From positions 1-64,000 of the forward strand of contig NZ_AUHK01000004.1 of assembly GCF_000423145.1 (NCBI RefSeq): a DNA stretch of 64,000 bases. Reading direction: 5' to 3'. Source of the DNA: Helcococcus sueciensis DSM 17243. GTDB taxonomy: Bacteria; Bacillota; Clostridia; Tissierellales; Peptoniphilaceae. This document shows positions 1-10,205 of the stretch, piece by piece (position 1 is the first letter of the stretch; the number at the start of each line of letters is the position of its first letter). Below the pieces are notes generated by a model. That model searched no databases, was not told the DNA's origin, and saw only the letters and a list, made by a program, of their open reading frames with translations. Made by a program: the position numbers and the translations under genes.

Positions 1-83
1 TTGCTGCGCACTCATTTCGCTGGACCTTTTTTGCATAAGCTCGACCTACATTTCGTCTTCGTCTTTCGACTCGACTCAATGGG
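1..83. other. Compositionally atypical segment downstream of grpE
   Basis: The stretch after the grpE stop codon is visibly about half G+C, unlike the A+T-rich intergenic DNA elsewhere in the window. It is rich in short purine/pyrimidine blocks with CGA and TCG triplets. It reads open on the plus strand into grpE antisense, but no start or ribosome site supports a gene. I would expect a plain A+T-rich gap before dnaK here. It may be a short intergenic repeat element or a contig-end artefact. No second copy is visible in the window. Confidence 0.4.
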
Positions 84-590
84 TCATGCGCTTACCTTAA
101 CCATTGCAGCTCTTATAACTTTACCGTTTAACATATATCCTTTTTGGAAAGTTTCAATTATGTGACCAGATTCTATCTCGTCTGACTCTTCCATAAATAC
201 TGCATGATGTTTATTTGCATCAAACAATTCTCCGTCTGATTTTATTTCTTCCAATCCTTCTTGTTTTAATATATTTAAAAACTCTTCTCTAACTAATTCG
301 ATACCTTCTGTAAAAGCATTTTTCTCTTCAACTTCATTTAGAGCTCTGTCTAAATTATCTATCACCGATAATAGTTTAGTGACTAATTTTTCAGAAGCAT
401 ATTTATAAATATCTTCTTTCTCTTTTTCTTGTCTATTTCTATAATTTGTAAAATCTGCTTGAAGTCTTAAATACGAGTCCTTTACCTTTTCTATTTCTTT
501 ATTTTCTTCTGATACTTCTTCCGTTTCTTCTTGAATTTCTTCTTCTAAAACATCTTTAGTATCTTCTAAATCTTTTTCTTTTTCATCCAT
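84..590 (-). CDS. grpE: Nucleotide exchange factor GrpE
   Basis: GrpE is the cytoplasmic co-chaperone that releases ADP from DnaK. The 168-residue protein has the family layout. A highly acidic, disordered N-terminus (about residues 1-35) precedes a long coiled coil (about 36-95, with the DSYLRLQADFTNYRNR block). A compact C-terminal beta domain ends in GKVIRAAMVKVS, the typical GrpE tail. The ATG follows an AAGGTAG-type ribosome site that overlaps the end of hrcA by a few bases, so the two are translated from one message. dnaK and dnaJ would be expected next, beyond the left edge. The gene is under the HrcA/CIRCE promoter upstream of hrcA. Length is slightly below the usual 180-200 residues. 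Confidence 0.95.
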   Translation of the reverse strand: MDEKEKDLEDTKDVLEEEIQEETEEVSEENKEIEKVKDSYLRLQADFTNYRNRQEKEKEDIYKYASEKLVTKLLSVIDNLDRALNEVEEKNAFTEGIELVREEFLNILKQEGLEEIKSDGELFDANKHHAVFMEESDEIESGHIIETFQKGYMLNGKVIRAAMVKVSA

Positions 591-592
591 TT

Positions 593-1612
593 CTACCTTC
601 TTTCTATATGTCCATTAATATATTCGTTTATTAATACAATGTCTGCAATAACCTTGTCATAACGCATATTGTTTGGACCAAGTACACCTATCTTACCTTT
701 TATACCTTCGTGATTTCTAAAAGTCATTGTAATAATGCTAAAGTTATCAAATTCTTCTATTCCGATTTCATCTCCTATGTATACCTGTAAATCAGAATCC
801 ATATTGTCCGCTAATAAATCCATTAAAGAATCTTCAGTTTTAAGATAATTTATTAAGTTCTGGTTGTTTTCTATAGTATCATCGTTGTATAAAAACATAT
901 TTGAAAGACCTTCAAATACTATTTTCGCTTTAGAATTTTCTTTAGTTGTATTAGCAATTACAGATACTATTTCATTTAACGCATGATGCTTTTGTCTTAA
1001 TATATCATATACATTTGAATTTAAAGCTTCTAAAATACCACCATAATTTTTATCTAATAATGTTGAATTAAGTAAGCTATTAATTAAATCAACAGTTCCA
1101 TTATCAACTGGATTTCTTAATCTTATACTATCATTTATAACTTCTTTAGAATTATAAATATATATAATAACTAAATCTCTTGGAGTCAAAGCTACTATAT
1201 TTATATATTTTAGATAAATTTTATTCATTTCAGGTATCATTGCTAATCCAGTATAACCTGTATTGTAAGCAAGCATCTTAGTAGCATTTCTTATAACATT
1301 ATCCAATTCACTGGTATCCTTGAAATTATCCATATTGAATAATCTCTTAGGGCCAATTTCAAACGGTATTTCATTTGATAATAGAGCATCAACATATAAT
1401 CTGTACCCTCTATTAGAAGGTATTCGACCTGATGAACTATGTAATTTTTCTAAATAACCTAATTCTTCTAAGTCACTCATTTCATTTCTTATAGTTGCGG
1501 CACTTACGCCTATATCACTATCTTTCGAAAGAGACCTTGAACCAACAGGCTCTTTAGATTCTATATATGATTTAATTATTGAATTTAATATTTTAACCTT
1601 ACGTTGATCCAT
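593..1612 (-). CDS. hrcA: Heat-inducible transcription repressor HrcA
   Basis: HrcA is the repressor of class I heat-shock genes and binds CIRCE operators. The N-terminal winged helix (MDQRKVKILNSIIKSYIESK, then the GSRSLS and SAATIRNEMSDLEELGYL recognition blocks) and the family-typical SSGRIPSNRGYRLYVD segment are clear. The C-terminal GAF-like dimerisation domain follows and ends in GPNNMRYDKVIADI. I place the start at the ATG at 1612 because AAAGGA sits six bases upstream and the 339-residue product matches the family. A longer in-frame TTG at 1651 would lie inside the CIRCE spacer and is unlikely. It is first in an operon with grpE and is autoregulated by the CIRCE at 1641-1667. Confidence 0.95.
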   Translation of the reverse strand: MDQRKVKILNSIIKSYIESKEPVGSRSLSKDSDIGVSAATIRNEMSDLEELGYLEKLHSSSGRIPSNRGYRLYVDALLSNEIPFEIGPKRLFNMDNFKDTSELDNVIRNATKMLAYNTGYTGLAMIPEMNKIYLKYINIVALTPRDLVIIYIYNSKEVINDSIRLRNPVDNGTVDLINSLLNSTLLDKNYGGILEALNSNVYDILRQKHHALNEIVSVIANTTKENSKAKIVFEGLSNMFLYNDDTIENNQNLINYLKTEDSLMDLLADNMDSDLQVYIGDEIGIEEFDNFSIITMTFRNHEGIKGKIGVLGPNNMRYDKVIADIVLINEYINGHIERR

Positions 1613-1640
1613 AATCATCCTTTCTCTTATCTTTTTATTG

Positions 1641-1667
1641 TTGTCACTCAATCTCTTCGAGTGCTAA
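1641..1667 (-). promoter_or_regulatory. CIRCE operator for HrcA
   Basis: Inverted repeat with half-sites TTGTCACTC and GAGTGCTAA separated by nine bases. The CIRCE consensus is TTAGCACTC-N9-GAGTGCTAA, so one half is perfect and the other matches 7 of 9. It lies between the sigma-A promoter and the hrcA start, the standard autoregulatory position. Confidence 0.9.
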
Positions 1668-1671
1668 TAAT

Positions 1672-1699
1672 AGTATATCATTATTTTGATAAATGTCAA
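1672..1699 (-). promoter_or_regulatory. Sigma-A promoter of hrcA-grpE operon
   Basis: On the minus strand a perfect -35 TTGACA (1694-1699) and -10 TATACT (1672-1677) are separated by 16 bases. The CIRCE follows immediately, so HrcA binding would block transcription initiation. Confidence 0.85.
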
Positions 1700-1758
1700 C
1701 AAGTTTAAATAAAAAAATAAATAATTCTAATTTAGTAGTTTCTATTACAGTTTAAATT

Positions 1759-1791
1759 AAAAAAAAGATGATATATTTTATACCATCTTTT
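1759..1791 (-). terminator. Intrinsic terminator after hemW-like gene
   Basis: Minus-strand hairpin with stem AAAGATG/CATCTTT, extended by A-T pairs around an A+T loop and followed by a run of about eight T. It closes the signal peptidase-lepA-hemW transcription unit and separates it from the hrcA promoter. Confidence 0.8.
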
Positions 1792-1796
1792 ACTTA

Positions 1797-2909
1797 TTAT
1801 ATTATCTCCATATAAAATCTATTCGAGTAATATACTCCTTTTCTAGTAAATTTTACTCTATCACCTTTTATTTCAATAACATTTTCTTTTATAAATTTAT
1901 CAAGTTCAGATTTATATTTTGTTAAAAAATCTATTCCAAACTTTTTATTGAATTCTTGAATACTTACCCCTTCTATCATTCCCATTTTTGATATTATATA
2001 GTTTTTTTCATAATCTTCTTTTGTCCATTTTTCAATTATTCGATAAGGCAATTCCCCCTCTTTTATTGAATAAAAATATTTATCGAATTCAATTTCATTT
2101 TTATAAAATACACCATCTATAAAACTACCAGAGCCTAAACCAACTCCTATAAAATTATTTAAATTCCAATATTTTATATTATGATAAGATCTATAACCCG
2201 TTTTTGCAAAATGATTTATTTCATAATGAAGATATCCTATATTAGTTAATTCCTCTGAAACTGTTTCTAAAATTTCAAACTCTAGCTTATCTTCTTTATC
2301 TTGTTGTTCAATTTTAGGAATTAATTCTTCATCTGTTCTTAATGTATATAACGAAACATGAGGGATGTTTAACTTTTCAATATATTTCAAATCCGACTTT
2401 ACCAAATCTACAGTTTGTCCAGTATAAGGGAAATACATATCAAAATTGATATTGTTAATATTGTTTCTTCTTAAAATTTTTACAATTTGTATTATATCGA
2501 ATTTATCATGTTCTATATCTAAATTTTCAAGTCCTACTTTATCAAAAGTAATTGCTTTTATTGAAAATCTATTTATACCAGCGCGAATATATGCTTTTAT
2601 CATATATTCAGGTGTAGTCGGAATTATTTCAATAGTCTTTTCACAATTATCAAGGACGTTAAAATTATCATAAATATAATTCAAAACATCCACAATATAT
2701 GTTTCATCCGCATATGAAGGGTCTCCTCCCCCAATATAGATAGAGTCTATAATATAGTTTTTGTGTTTATATAGTTTTAATTCATTTATTAGAGCTCTAA
2801 AATATGGCCTTATTTTAAAATCCATATTAAAGTGAGAAAGTGTCCCGCTATAATTATGTTTATATATCCTGAATGGAACATGAATATATAAACCAAAACT
2901 ATCTATCAT
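1797..2909 (-). CDS. hemW: HemW-family protein lacking the radical-SAM cysteines
   Basis: By position (directly after lepA, before hrcA) and overall sequence this is the HemW/HemN-like gene found here in most Firmicutes; HemW is a radical-SAM heme chaperone. The N-terminus aligns with the family (GLYIHVPF). However, the CX3CX2C cluster motif is replaced by R14-x3-H18-x2-S21. The SAM-binding GGGTPS is GGGDPS, and the conserved SIGVQSF region reads SIKAITF. The C-terminal domain is better kept (HYEINHFAKTGYRSYHN, then YWNLNNFIGVGLGS). The frame is intact over about 370 residues, so it looks like a maintained but non-radical-SAM homologue. Start chosen at 2909, just before the first family-conserved residues; a start at 2936 overlapping lepA by 23 bases is possible. 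Neither start has a strong ribosome site. Confidence 0.8.
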   Translation of the reverse strand: MIDSFGLYIHVPFRIYKHNYSGTLSHFNMDFKIRPYFRALINELKLYKHKNYIIDSIYIGGGDPSYADETYIVDVLNYIYDNFNVLDNCEKTIEIIPTTPEYMIKAYIRAGINRFSIKAITFDKVGLENLDIEHDKFDIIQIVKILRRNNINNINFDMYFPYTGQTVDLVKSDLKYIEKLNIPHVSLYTLRTDEELIPKIEQQDKEDKLEFEILETVSEELTNIGYLHYEINHFAKTGYRSYHNIKYWNLNNFIGVGLGSGSFIDGVFYKNEIEFDKYFYSIKEGELPYRIIEKWTKEDYEKNYIISKMGMIEGVSIQEFNKKFGIDFLTKYKSELDKFIKENVIEIKGDRVKFTRKGVYYSNRFYMEII

Positions 2910-2913
2910 AAAT

Positions 2914-4731
2914 TTATTTTGTCTCACTTTCATCATATTTTAACACTGATAAGAATGCTTCTTGTGGAACTTGTACCTTTCCTACTGAACGCATACGTTT
3001 TTTACCTTCTTTTTGTTTTTCTAATAATTTTCTCTTACGTGAAATATCACCACCATAACATTTAGCAATTACGTCTTTTCTATATGCACTTACAGTTTCT
3101 CGAGCAATAATTTTAGCTCCAATAGCTGCTTGTATAGGAATAGTAAATTGATGTTTTGGTATTTCTTCTTTTAATTTAGAAGCTATTTTTCTTCCTCTTT
3201 CATACGCTTTATCTTTATGAACTATAATAGCTAAAGCGTCTACAGACTCTCCATTTAACAATATATCAAGCTTTACTAACTCTGATCTGGAGTATTCATA
3301 AAAATCATAGTCAAATGAAGCATAACCTCTAGTTCTAGATTTTAACGCATCAAAGAAGTCATATATAACCTCATTAAGCGGTAAAATATACTTTATAGTT
3401 ACTCTATGCTTATCTAAATAGCTCATATCAGTAAATATACCTCTTCTATCTTGACATAGTTCCATAATTGTTCCTATATATTCCTCAGGAGTCATGATAG
3501 ATGCCATTACAAGTGGTTCTTCAACATAATCTATTTCTGTTTGATCTGGAAAATCTGTTGGATTTTGAATATCTACAACTTCTCCACTATTCAAATGAAC
3601 TTTATAAATAACTGACGGCGCTGTAGCTATGATATCTAAATTAAATTCTCTATCAAGCCTTTCTTCTATAATTTCCATGTGAAGCAGACCTAAGAATCCC
3701 GTTCTAAAACCATAACCTAAAGCCGCTGATGTTTCTGCTTCAAAATCTAAAGCAGCATCATTTACTTTAAGCTTTTCAAGCGCTTCTCTTATATTTGCGT
3801 AAGACTCACCTTCCGCTGGATATAAACCAGAATAAACCATTGGTAAAGCCTTCTTATAACCTGGAAGCGGTTCTTTAGCAGGATTATCCGCTGATGTAAC
3901 TGTATCCCCTACTTGTGCTTGTTTAATGTCTTTAATTGAAGCTACTACATAACCTACATCACCTGCAACAATTTCTTTTGTAGGATATTCACCTTTCATA
4001 GAATAACCTACTTGTGTTACTTCAAACTCTGCTCCTGTCGACATCATTTTGATATCCATTCCAGGAGTTATCTTACCTTCTTTAACTCTTACATACATCA
4101 CAACACCTCTGTACGAATCATAATATGAGTCAAAAATCAAAGCTTGTAGAGGAGCATCATCATCTCCTGTTGGAGCAGGTATTTTATTTACTATAGCTTC
4201 TAATACATCTCTAATATTAATTCCTTCTTTAGCTGATACTTCAGGTACTCCATCAGTATCCATAGCTAAAATTTCTTCAATCTCTTCCTTTACTTCGTCT
4301 ATTCTAGCTGAAGGAAGATCTATTTTATTTATTACCGGAATTATTTCTAAATCTTGATCTATTGCTAAATAAGTATTTGCAAGAGTTTGAGCTTCAACAC
4401 CTTGAGTCGCATCAACTATCAATAAAGCTCCTTCACAAGCTGCTAAAGATCTTGAAACTTCATAATTAAAGTCGACATGACCTGGAGTATCGATTAGATT
4501 AAGAATATATCTCTCTCCATCTAAAGCATCGTAAAATATTTTTACAGCTTTAAGTTTTATAGTAATTCCTCTCTCTTTCTCTAAATCCATACTGTCTAAT
4601 AGTCTATCACTCATTTCTCTTTGAGTTATAGACCCCGTTTCCTCTATTAACCTATCTGCAAGTGTAGATTTACCATGATCTATATGCGCTATTATAGAAA
4701 AATTTCTTATATTATCTTTTTTAATGTCCAT
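2914..4731 (-). CDS. lepA: Elongation factor 4 (LepA), translational GTPase
   Basis: LepA/EF4 is a ribosome-associated GTPase related to EF-G, thought to act on stalled or mistranslocated ribosomes. The 605-residue length is standard. G motifs are clear: AHIDHGKST near residue 16, RGITIK switch I, DTPGH and NKID. Elongation-factor domains II and III and the LepA-specific C-terminal domain (ending [14 protein letters not shown]) follow. The start is an ATG after AAAGGT, two bases past the stop of the upstream signal peptidase gene, which implies co-transcription with it. The hemW-like gene follows directly. Confidence 0.97.
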   Translation of the reverse strand: MDIKKDNIRNFSIIAHIDHGKSTLADRLIEETGSITQREMSDRLLDSMDLEKERGITIKLKAVKIFYDALDGERYILNLIDTPGHVDFNYEVSRSLAACEGALLIVDATQGVEAQTLANTYLAIDQDLEIIPVINKIDLPSARIDEVKEEIEEILAMDTDGVPEVSAKEGINIRDVLEAIVNKIPAPTGDDDAPLQALIFDSYYDSYRGVVMYVRVKEGKITPGMDIKMMSTGAEFEVTQVGYSMKGEYPTKEIVAGDVGYVVASIKDIKQAQVGDTVTSADNPAKEPLPGYKKALPMVYSGLYPAEGESYANIREALEKLKVNDAALDFEAETSAALGYGFRTGFLGLLHMEIIEERLDREFNLDIIATAPSVIYKVHLNSGEVVDIQNPTDFPDQTEIDYVEEPLVMASIMTPEEYIGTIMELCQDRRGIFTDMSYLDKHRVTIKYILPLNEVIYDFFDALKSRTRGYASFDYDFYEYSRSELVKLDILLNGESVDALAIIVHKDKAYERGRKIASKLKEEIPKHQFTIPIQAAIGAKIIARETVSAYRKDVIAKCYGGDISRKRKLLEKQKEGKKRMRSVGKVQVPQEAFLSVLKYDESETK

Positions 4732-4733
4732 AA

Positions 4734-5282
4734 TTACCTTTCACTAATATTCGTTATATATATACCTTTTATTTGATTAATATTTATTGTCCCAAATAAT
4801 CTTGAATCTTTTGATAAATCTCTATATCTATTATCTCCTAGTACAAAAAACTCATCTTCTCCAACAAACCATTTATTTTGATCATAAACTTGAGTTTCAT
4901 CTCCTCTAGTGTAATCTTCTATTTTTTGTTTTCCGTTTATAAATATTTTATCATTTATAACTTCAACAATATCTCCAGGAAGACCAATAACTCGCTTTAC
5001 ATAAAATCTATTGTCATCCCCTTCAAAATAAATGATATCATCTTGTTTAACATCCTTAGTATCTATATTAAATTTCTTAACCAATACTTTATCACCTTCA
5101 TAAAATGTTCTTTGCATAGAATTTCCTTCAATTGTAACTATCGAAATAAAATATCTATCCACTGTTAAGGCTGTCAAAATTATTATTATCATTATAAGAA
5201 TTATATAAGTAAATACTCTTTTTATCTTTTTTACTTTATTAGATTGTCTCTTTCTTCTTTTTTTTAAAATTCTCTCATCCAC
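4734..5282 (-). CDS. lepB: Signal peptidase I (second of a tandem pair)
   Basis: Membrane-bound S26 signal peptidase that cleaves secretory signal peptides outside the cytoplasm. A very basic N-terminus (residues 1-22) precedes one transmembrane helix (about 23-46). The Ser/Lys dyad motifs follow: GNSM with S55, and [11 protein letters not shown] with K96. The C-terminal GDNR...SKDSRLFG box is present. At 182 residues it is a normal single-TM Gram-positive enzyme. The start is GTG and its G is the last base of the TAG stop of the preceding signal peptidase gene, so translation is probably coupled. It has a shorter extracytoplasmic domain than its neighbour, so the two may differ in substrate preference. 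Confidence 0.93.
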   Translation of the reverse strand: MDERILKKRRKRQSNKVKKIKRVFTYIILIMIIIILTALTVDRYFISIVTIEGNSMQRTFYEGDKVLVKKFNIDTKDVKQDDIIYFEGDDNRFYVKRVIGLPGDIVEVINDKIFINGKQKIEDYTRGDETQVYDQNKWFVGEDEFFVLGDNRYRDLSKDSRLFGTININQIKGIYITNISER

Positions 5283-5875
5283 TACTTTATCAATCCTATG
5301 CTATCTAATGGCCAAAATCTAAACTTAGCCACACCTTGAATCTTATCTAAATTAATAGGCCCAAAAACTCTTGAATCAGTACTTCCGCCTGGTTGCCTAT
5401 TATCTCCCATTACAAAATATTCATCTTCTTCTAAATACCACTCAAAACCATTTATTGTCTCAGTATATTCTCCATAAGCATAAGGCTCATCAAATATTTC
5501 TCCATTTATATATACATTACCATCAATTATTTGTATAGTTTCACCTGGAAGTCCAACTATTCTTTTAATATAATCATGATCTGTATCATATTCCATCACA
5601 ATTATATCACCTCTTTTAATTTCTCTGAATTTCATTCCTATTTTGTCAACAATAACTCTATCTTCTGTTTGTAATGTCATATTCATAGAACTTCCTTCTA
5701 TTCTGGTAGGCTCAAAAATATATGTTTTGATTAAAAGCGCAATCACTACAGCTATTACAATAGAGATTAACCAATCTAAAGTTGCACTCATTTGTTTTTT
5801 ATTTCCATCTTGCTTATCATAATTGTTTTCATATAATTCTTCACTATCTTTTTTTTCTAAACTATCGTCTTTCAT
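5282..5875 (-). CDS. lepB: Signal peptidase I (first of a tandem pair)
   Basis: Second S26 signal peptidase, 197 residues, heading the operon with the other signal peptidase and lepA. It has an acidic, lysine-containing cytoplasmic N-terminus (1-32) and a transmembrane helix (about 33-54). Catalytic motifs are GSSM with S63 and DYIKRIVGLPGE with K104, followed by the GDNR...STDSRVFGP box. The two tandem copies share the catalytic blocks but differ widely in the N-terminal tail and in the loop between GDNR and DSR. That suggests an old duplication rather than a recent one. Upstream DNA (5876-5973) holds the divergent start regions of this gene and rpsT. Confidence 0.93.
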   Translation of the reverse strand: MKDDSLEKKDSEELYENNYDKQDGNKKQMSATLDWLISIVIAVVIALLIKTYIFEPTRIEGSSMNMTLQTEDRVIVDKIGMKFREIKRGDIIVMEYDTDHDYIKRIVGLPGETIQIIDGNVYINGEIFDEPYAYGEYTETINGFEWYLEEDEYFVMGDNRQPGGSTDSRVFGPINLDKIQGVAKFRFWPLDSIGLIK

Positions 5876-5954
5876 AACAACTCCATTCCTTTTAACAATA
5901 ATAGTATTATATCATTTATATAGCATTTATTAAACAAGATATTAAAAAAAATCC

Positions 5955-5983
5955 TTGCTTTTTTCATCTCACTTTGATATACT
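5955..5983 (+). promoter_or_regulatory. Sigma-A promoter of rpsT
   Basis: -35 TTGCTT (5955-5960) and -10 TATACT (5978-5983) with a 17-base spacer, 42 bases ahead of the rpsT start codon. Confidence 0.75.
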
Positions 5984-6024
5984 TATCGTTGTTATTTATA
6001 CGATTAATTACAGGAGGTGAGTTC

Positions 6025-6291
6025 ATGGCAAATATAAAATCTGCAATCAAAAGAATTGATGTTACAAAAAGACAAACTTTAAAAAATAAATCAAAGAAAA
6101 GTGAATTAAAAACACTTACTAAGAAATTTGACTTAGCTATTGAAGAAAATAGATTAGATGATGCAAGCGAATTATTAAAATTATTAGATAAAAAATTAAA
6201 AAAAGCTGCTACACAAAGTGTTATTCATGATAATGCAGCTTCAAGAAAGTTAAGTAAATTAACTGTTAAACTAAACGAAGCTAGAGCATAA
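6025..6291 (+). CDS. rpsT: 30S ribosomal protein S20
   Basis: S20 is a primary 16S rRNA-binding protein of the small subunit. The 88-residue, lysine-rich, all-helical protein begins MANIKSAIKRI and carries the NAASRKLSKL C-terminal block. The start at 6025 is set by a perfect AGGAGGTGA eight bases upstream; the in-frame extension upstream of it contains the promoter and is not coding. Monocistronic, with its own promoter and a strong palindromic terminator. It converges with holA, a common Firmicute neighbour. Confidence 0.97.
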   Translation: MANIKSAIKRIDVTKRQTLKNKSKKSELKTLTKKFDLAIEENRLDDASELLKLLDKKLKKAATQSVIHDNAASRKLSKLTVKLNEARA

Positions 6292-6303
6292 TAAAGATTA
6301 TAA

Positions 6304-6337
6304 AATAGAAGGTGTATCGTACGATACACCTTCTATT
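6304..6337. terminator. Perfect 34-bp palindromic bidirectional terminator
   Basis: The whole 34 bases form a perfect palindrome centred on CGTACG. It lies between convergent rpsT and holA, touching the holA stop codon, and would fold on either strand. A/T-rich flanks are consistent with termination in both directions. Confidence 0.85.
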
Positions 6338-7379
6338 AATTTAAACTAAACTTCAAACAAAACTCATATATTATTCTTTCGATTAATTCTTCTATTGTTC
6401 GTTTTGACGTTTTAAGCATTATTTCACTTTCATAACATAGTCTATGAATTTGAAGAAGCTCTTCAATAGTAAATTTTCTTACTAAATTTTCAAGTTTTCC
6501 ATATTCAAAATTAGATATACCAACATATTCTCTTGATGTTTGTAGATTCAATCTTCTATTTAAACAATCTTTAACGCTTATCATATTTCTAATTTGTCTT
6601 ATAATCATATAATAAATCATAAATTGATCTTCGTTTTTCATAGTATTGTATGCGAGAATTGATTTTTTTACATCTTTTGCAGACATAAAATCTAATAACC
6701 CAAATATTTTCTCTTCAAATGTGTCGATAATACTTTCTTCAATTTCATCGAAAGATGGAACCTTACTTTTTATATTATTTCTTAGTTTTGAAAGTTCATT
6801 TTCTACTTCAAAAAGATTTTTAGTTGCATCTTTATCTAAATATCTAAGTCTATCAGATATAAACTTCGCAGATTTTGTATCTAATCTTATATTATGGGAT
6901 TGAAAATATTTCTTTATGAAATTAATAAATCTATCTCTATTTAATCTATCAAATGTATAAATATCTCCATTTTTTTCAATAGATTTTACAAATTTCCCTT
7001 TGAATAAACTTTCTCCTCTGTATATCAAAAATAGATAAGTTCTGTCATTGAAGTCTTCAAAAGACTTTTGTATTTCTTCAAGTATATTTTCATGTTTCTT
7101 TAATGAATCTTTTTCAATTTCAATATAATCAATTACTATAATCCTTTTATCTGACATAAACGGTAAAGTTTCGATATTATTTTGATATATTTCTATATCA
7201 AGTTTTTTAAAATCTATTTTTTCATAATTTAAATCTAAAAAGTCATTCCCTAAAAAATCATTCATTAAGGATTTTACAGCTAAATCAACAAAGTATTCTT
7301 CTTTAACGTGAATTAGGTTTATATTATTTATTCTATTGTTATCAATATTATTTATTAAATCTATATAGTCCATATACAT
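6336..7379 (-). CDS. holA: DNA polymerase III subunit delta
   Basis: HolA opens the beta clamp within the clamp-loader complex. The 347-residue protein matches the divergent Firmicute HolA pattern. An N-terminal AAA+-like domain carries no Walker motif (NINLIHVKEEYFVD, then the LPFMSDKRIIVID block at about 75-87). It is followed by a helical lid and the C-terminal oligomerisation domain (YYMIIRQIRNMISVKD; final SKRTIEELIERIIYEFC). Low conservation is normal for this family; the location beside rpsT supports the call. The start is the first of two close ATGs; no clear ribosome site is visible. Confidence 0.88.
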   Translation of the reverse strand: MYMDYIDLINNIDNNRINNINLIHVKEEYFVDLAVKSLMNDFLGNDFLDLNYEKIDFKKLDIEIYQNNIETLPFMSDKRIIVIDYIEIEKDSLKKHENILEEIQKSFEDFNDRTYLFLIYRGESLFKGKFVKSIEKNGDIYTFDRLNRDRFINFIKKYFQSHNIRLDTKSAKFISDRLRYLDKDATKNLFEVENELSKLRNNIKSKVPSFDEIEESIIDTFEEKIFGLLDFMSAKDVKKSILAYNTMKNEDQFMIYYMIIRQIRNMISVKDCLNRRLNLQTSREYVGISNFEYGKLENLVRKFTIEELLQIHRLCYESEIMLKTSKRTIEELIERIIYEFCLKFSLN

Positions 7380-7454
7380 ATTTTATCATAATATACTAAT
7401 TATATTCATTATTTCTCTTTGGTATTTTTTTATTGCGTCAATTATTTAAAATAC

Positions 7455-7490
7455 AAATTTCCACAATTTCTTTATGAAATGTGGAAATTT
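7455..7490 (-). terminator. Terminator of the ATP synthase operon
   Basis: Near-perfect hairpin AAATTTCCAC / GTGGAAATTT with an inner ATTTC/GAAAT stem, starting four bases after the atpC stop. The downstream T tract is interrupted, so termination strength is uncertain. Confidence 0.65.
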
Positions 7491-7493
7491 CTT

Positions 7494-7889
7494 TTAATCT
7501 AAAATTTTTAATCTATTGATAGCACGTTTTAAATCCAACTCTGCTCTATCCATCTCAAATTCATTTTTAGCCTTTTTAATTCTAGCTTCCGCTCTTTTTT
7601 GAGCTTCTAAAGCACGATTCTTGTCGATTTCTTCTCTCCATTCAACCGCGTCGGATATTATGGTTATCTGATTATCTTTAAATGTCAAATACCCACCTGC
7701 TATTGCTGCATATCTAAATTCACCGTTTTTTTTAATACGTAAATATCTTATATCGAGTGCAGCAATCATAGGAATATGATTTTTCATAATTGCAAAATCA
7801 CCTTCATTAGATTTAGCTATCAACATATCTATCTCATCATCAAAAAACAAACGATCAGGAGTAACTATTTTTAACATTAACTTATCCAT
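7494..7889 (-). CDS. atpC: ATP synthase subunit epsilon
   Basis: Epsilon subunit of the F1 rotor stalk, coupling rotation to catalysis and able to inhibit hydrolysis. The 131 residues comprise the N-terminal beta sandwich (IVTPDRLFFDDEIDMLI, with the NHIPMIAALD region) and the C-terminal two-helix hairpin (about 88-131, RALEAQKRAEARIKKA). Last gene of the operon. The start ATG lies close behind AGGAGG, a slightly short spacing; an ATG four codons later (MLKIVTPD) would fit equally well. A hairpin terminator follows directly. Confidence 0.96.
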   Translation of the reverse strand: MDKLMLKIVTPDRLFFDDEIDMLIAKSNEGDFAIMKNHIPMIAALDIRYLRIKKNGEFRYAAIAGGYLTFKDNQITIISDAVEWREEIDKNRALEAQKRAEARIKKAKNEFEMDRAELDLKRAINRLKILD

Positions 7890-7897
7890 TACTCCTC

Positions 7898-10193
<2,296 letters not shown>

Positions 10194-10205
10194 TATTACC
10201 TCTTT

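Noticed and set aside
1797-2936. hemW as a pseudogene
   Set aside because: The frame is unbroken over about 370 codons, the C-terminal domain is conserved and the gene has its own terminator; loss of cysteines without stops or frameshifts favours a maintained protein.
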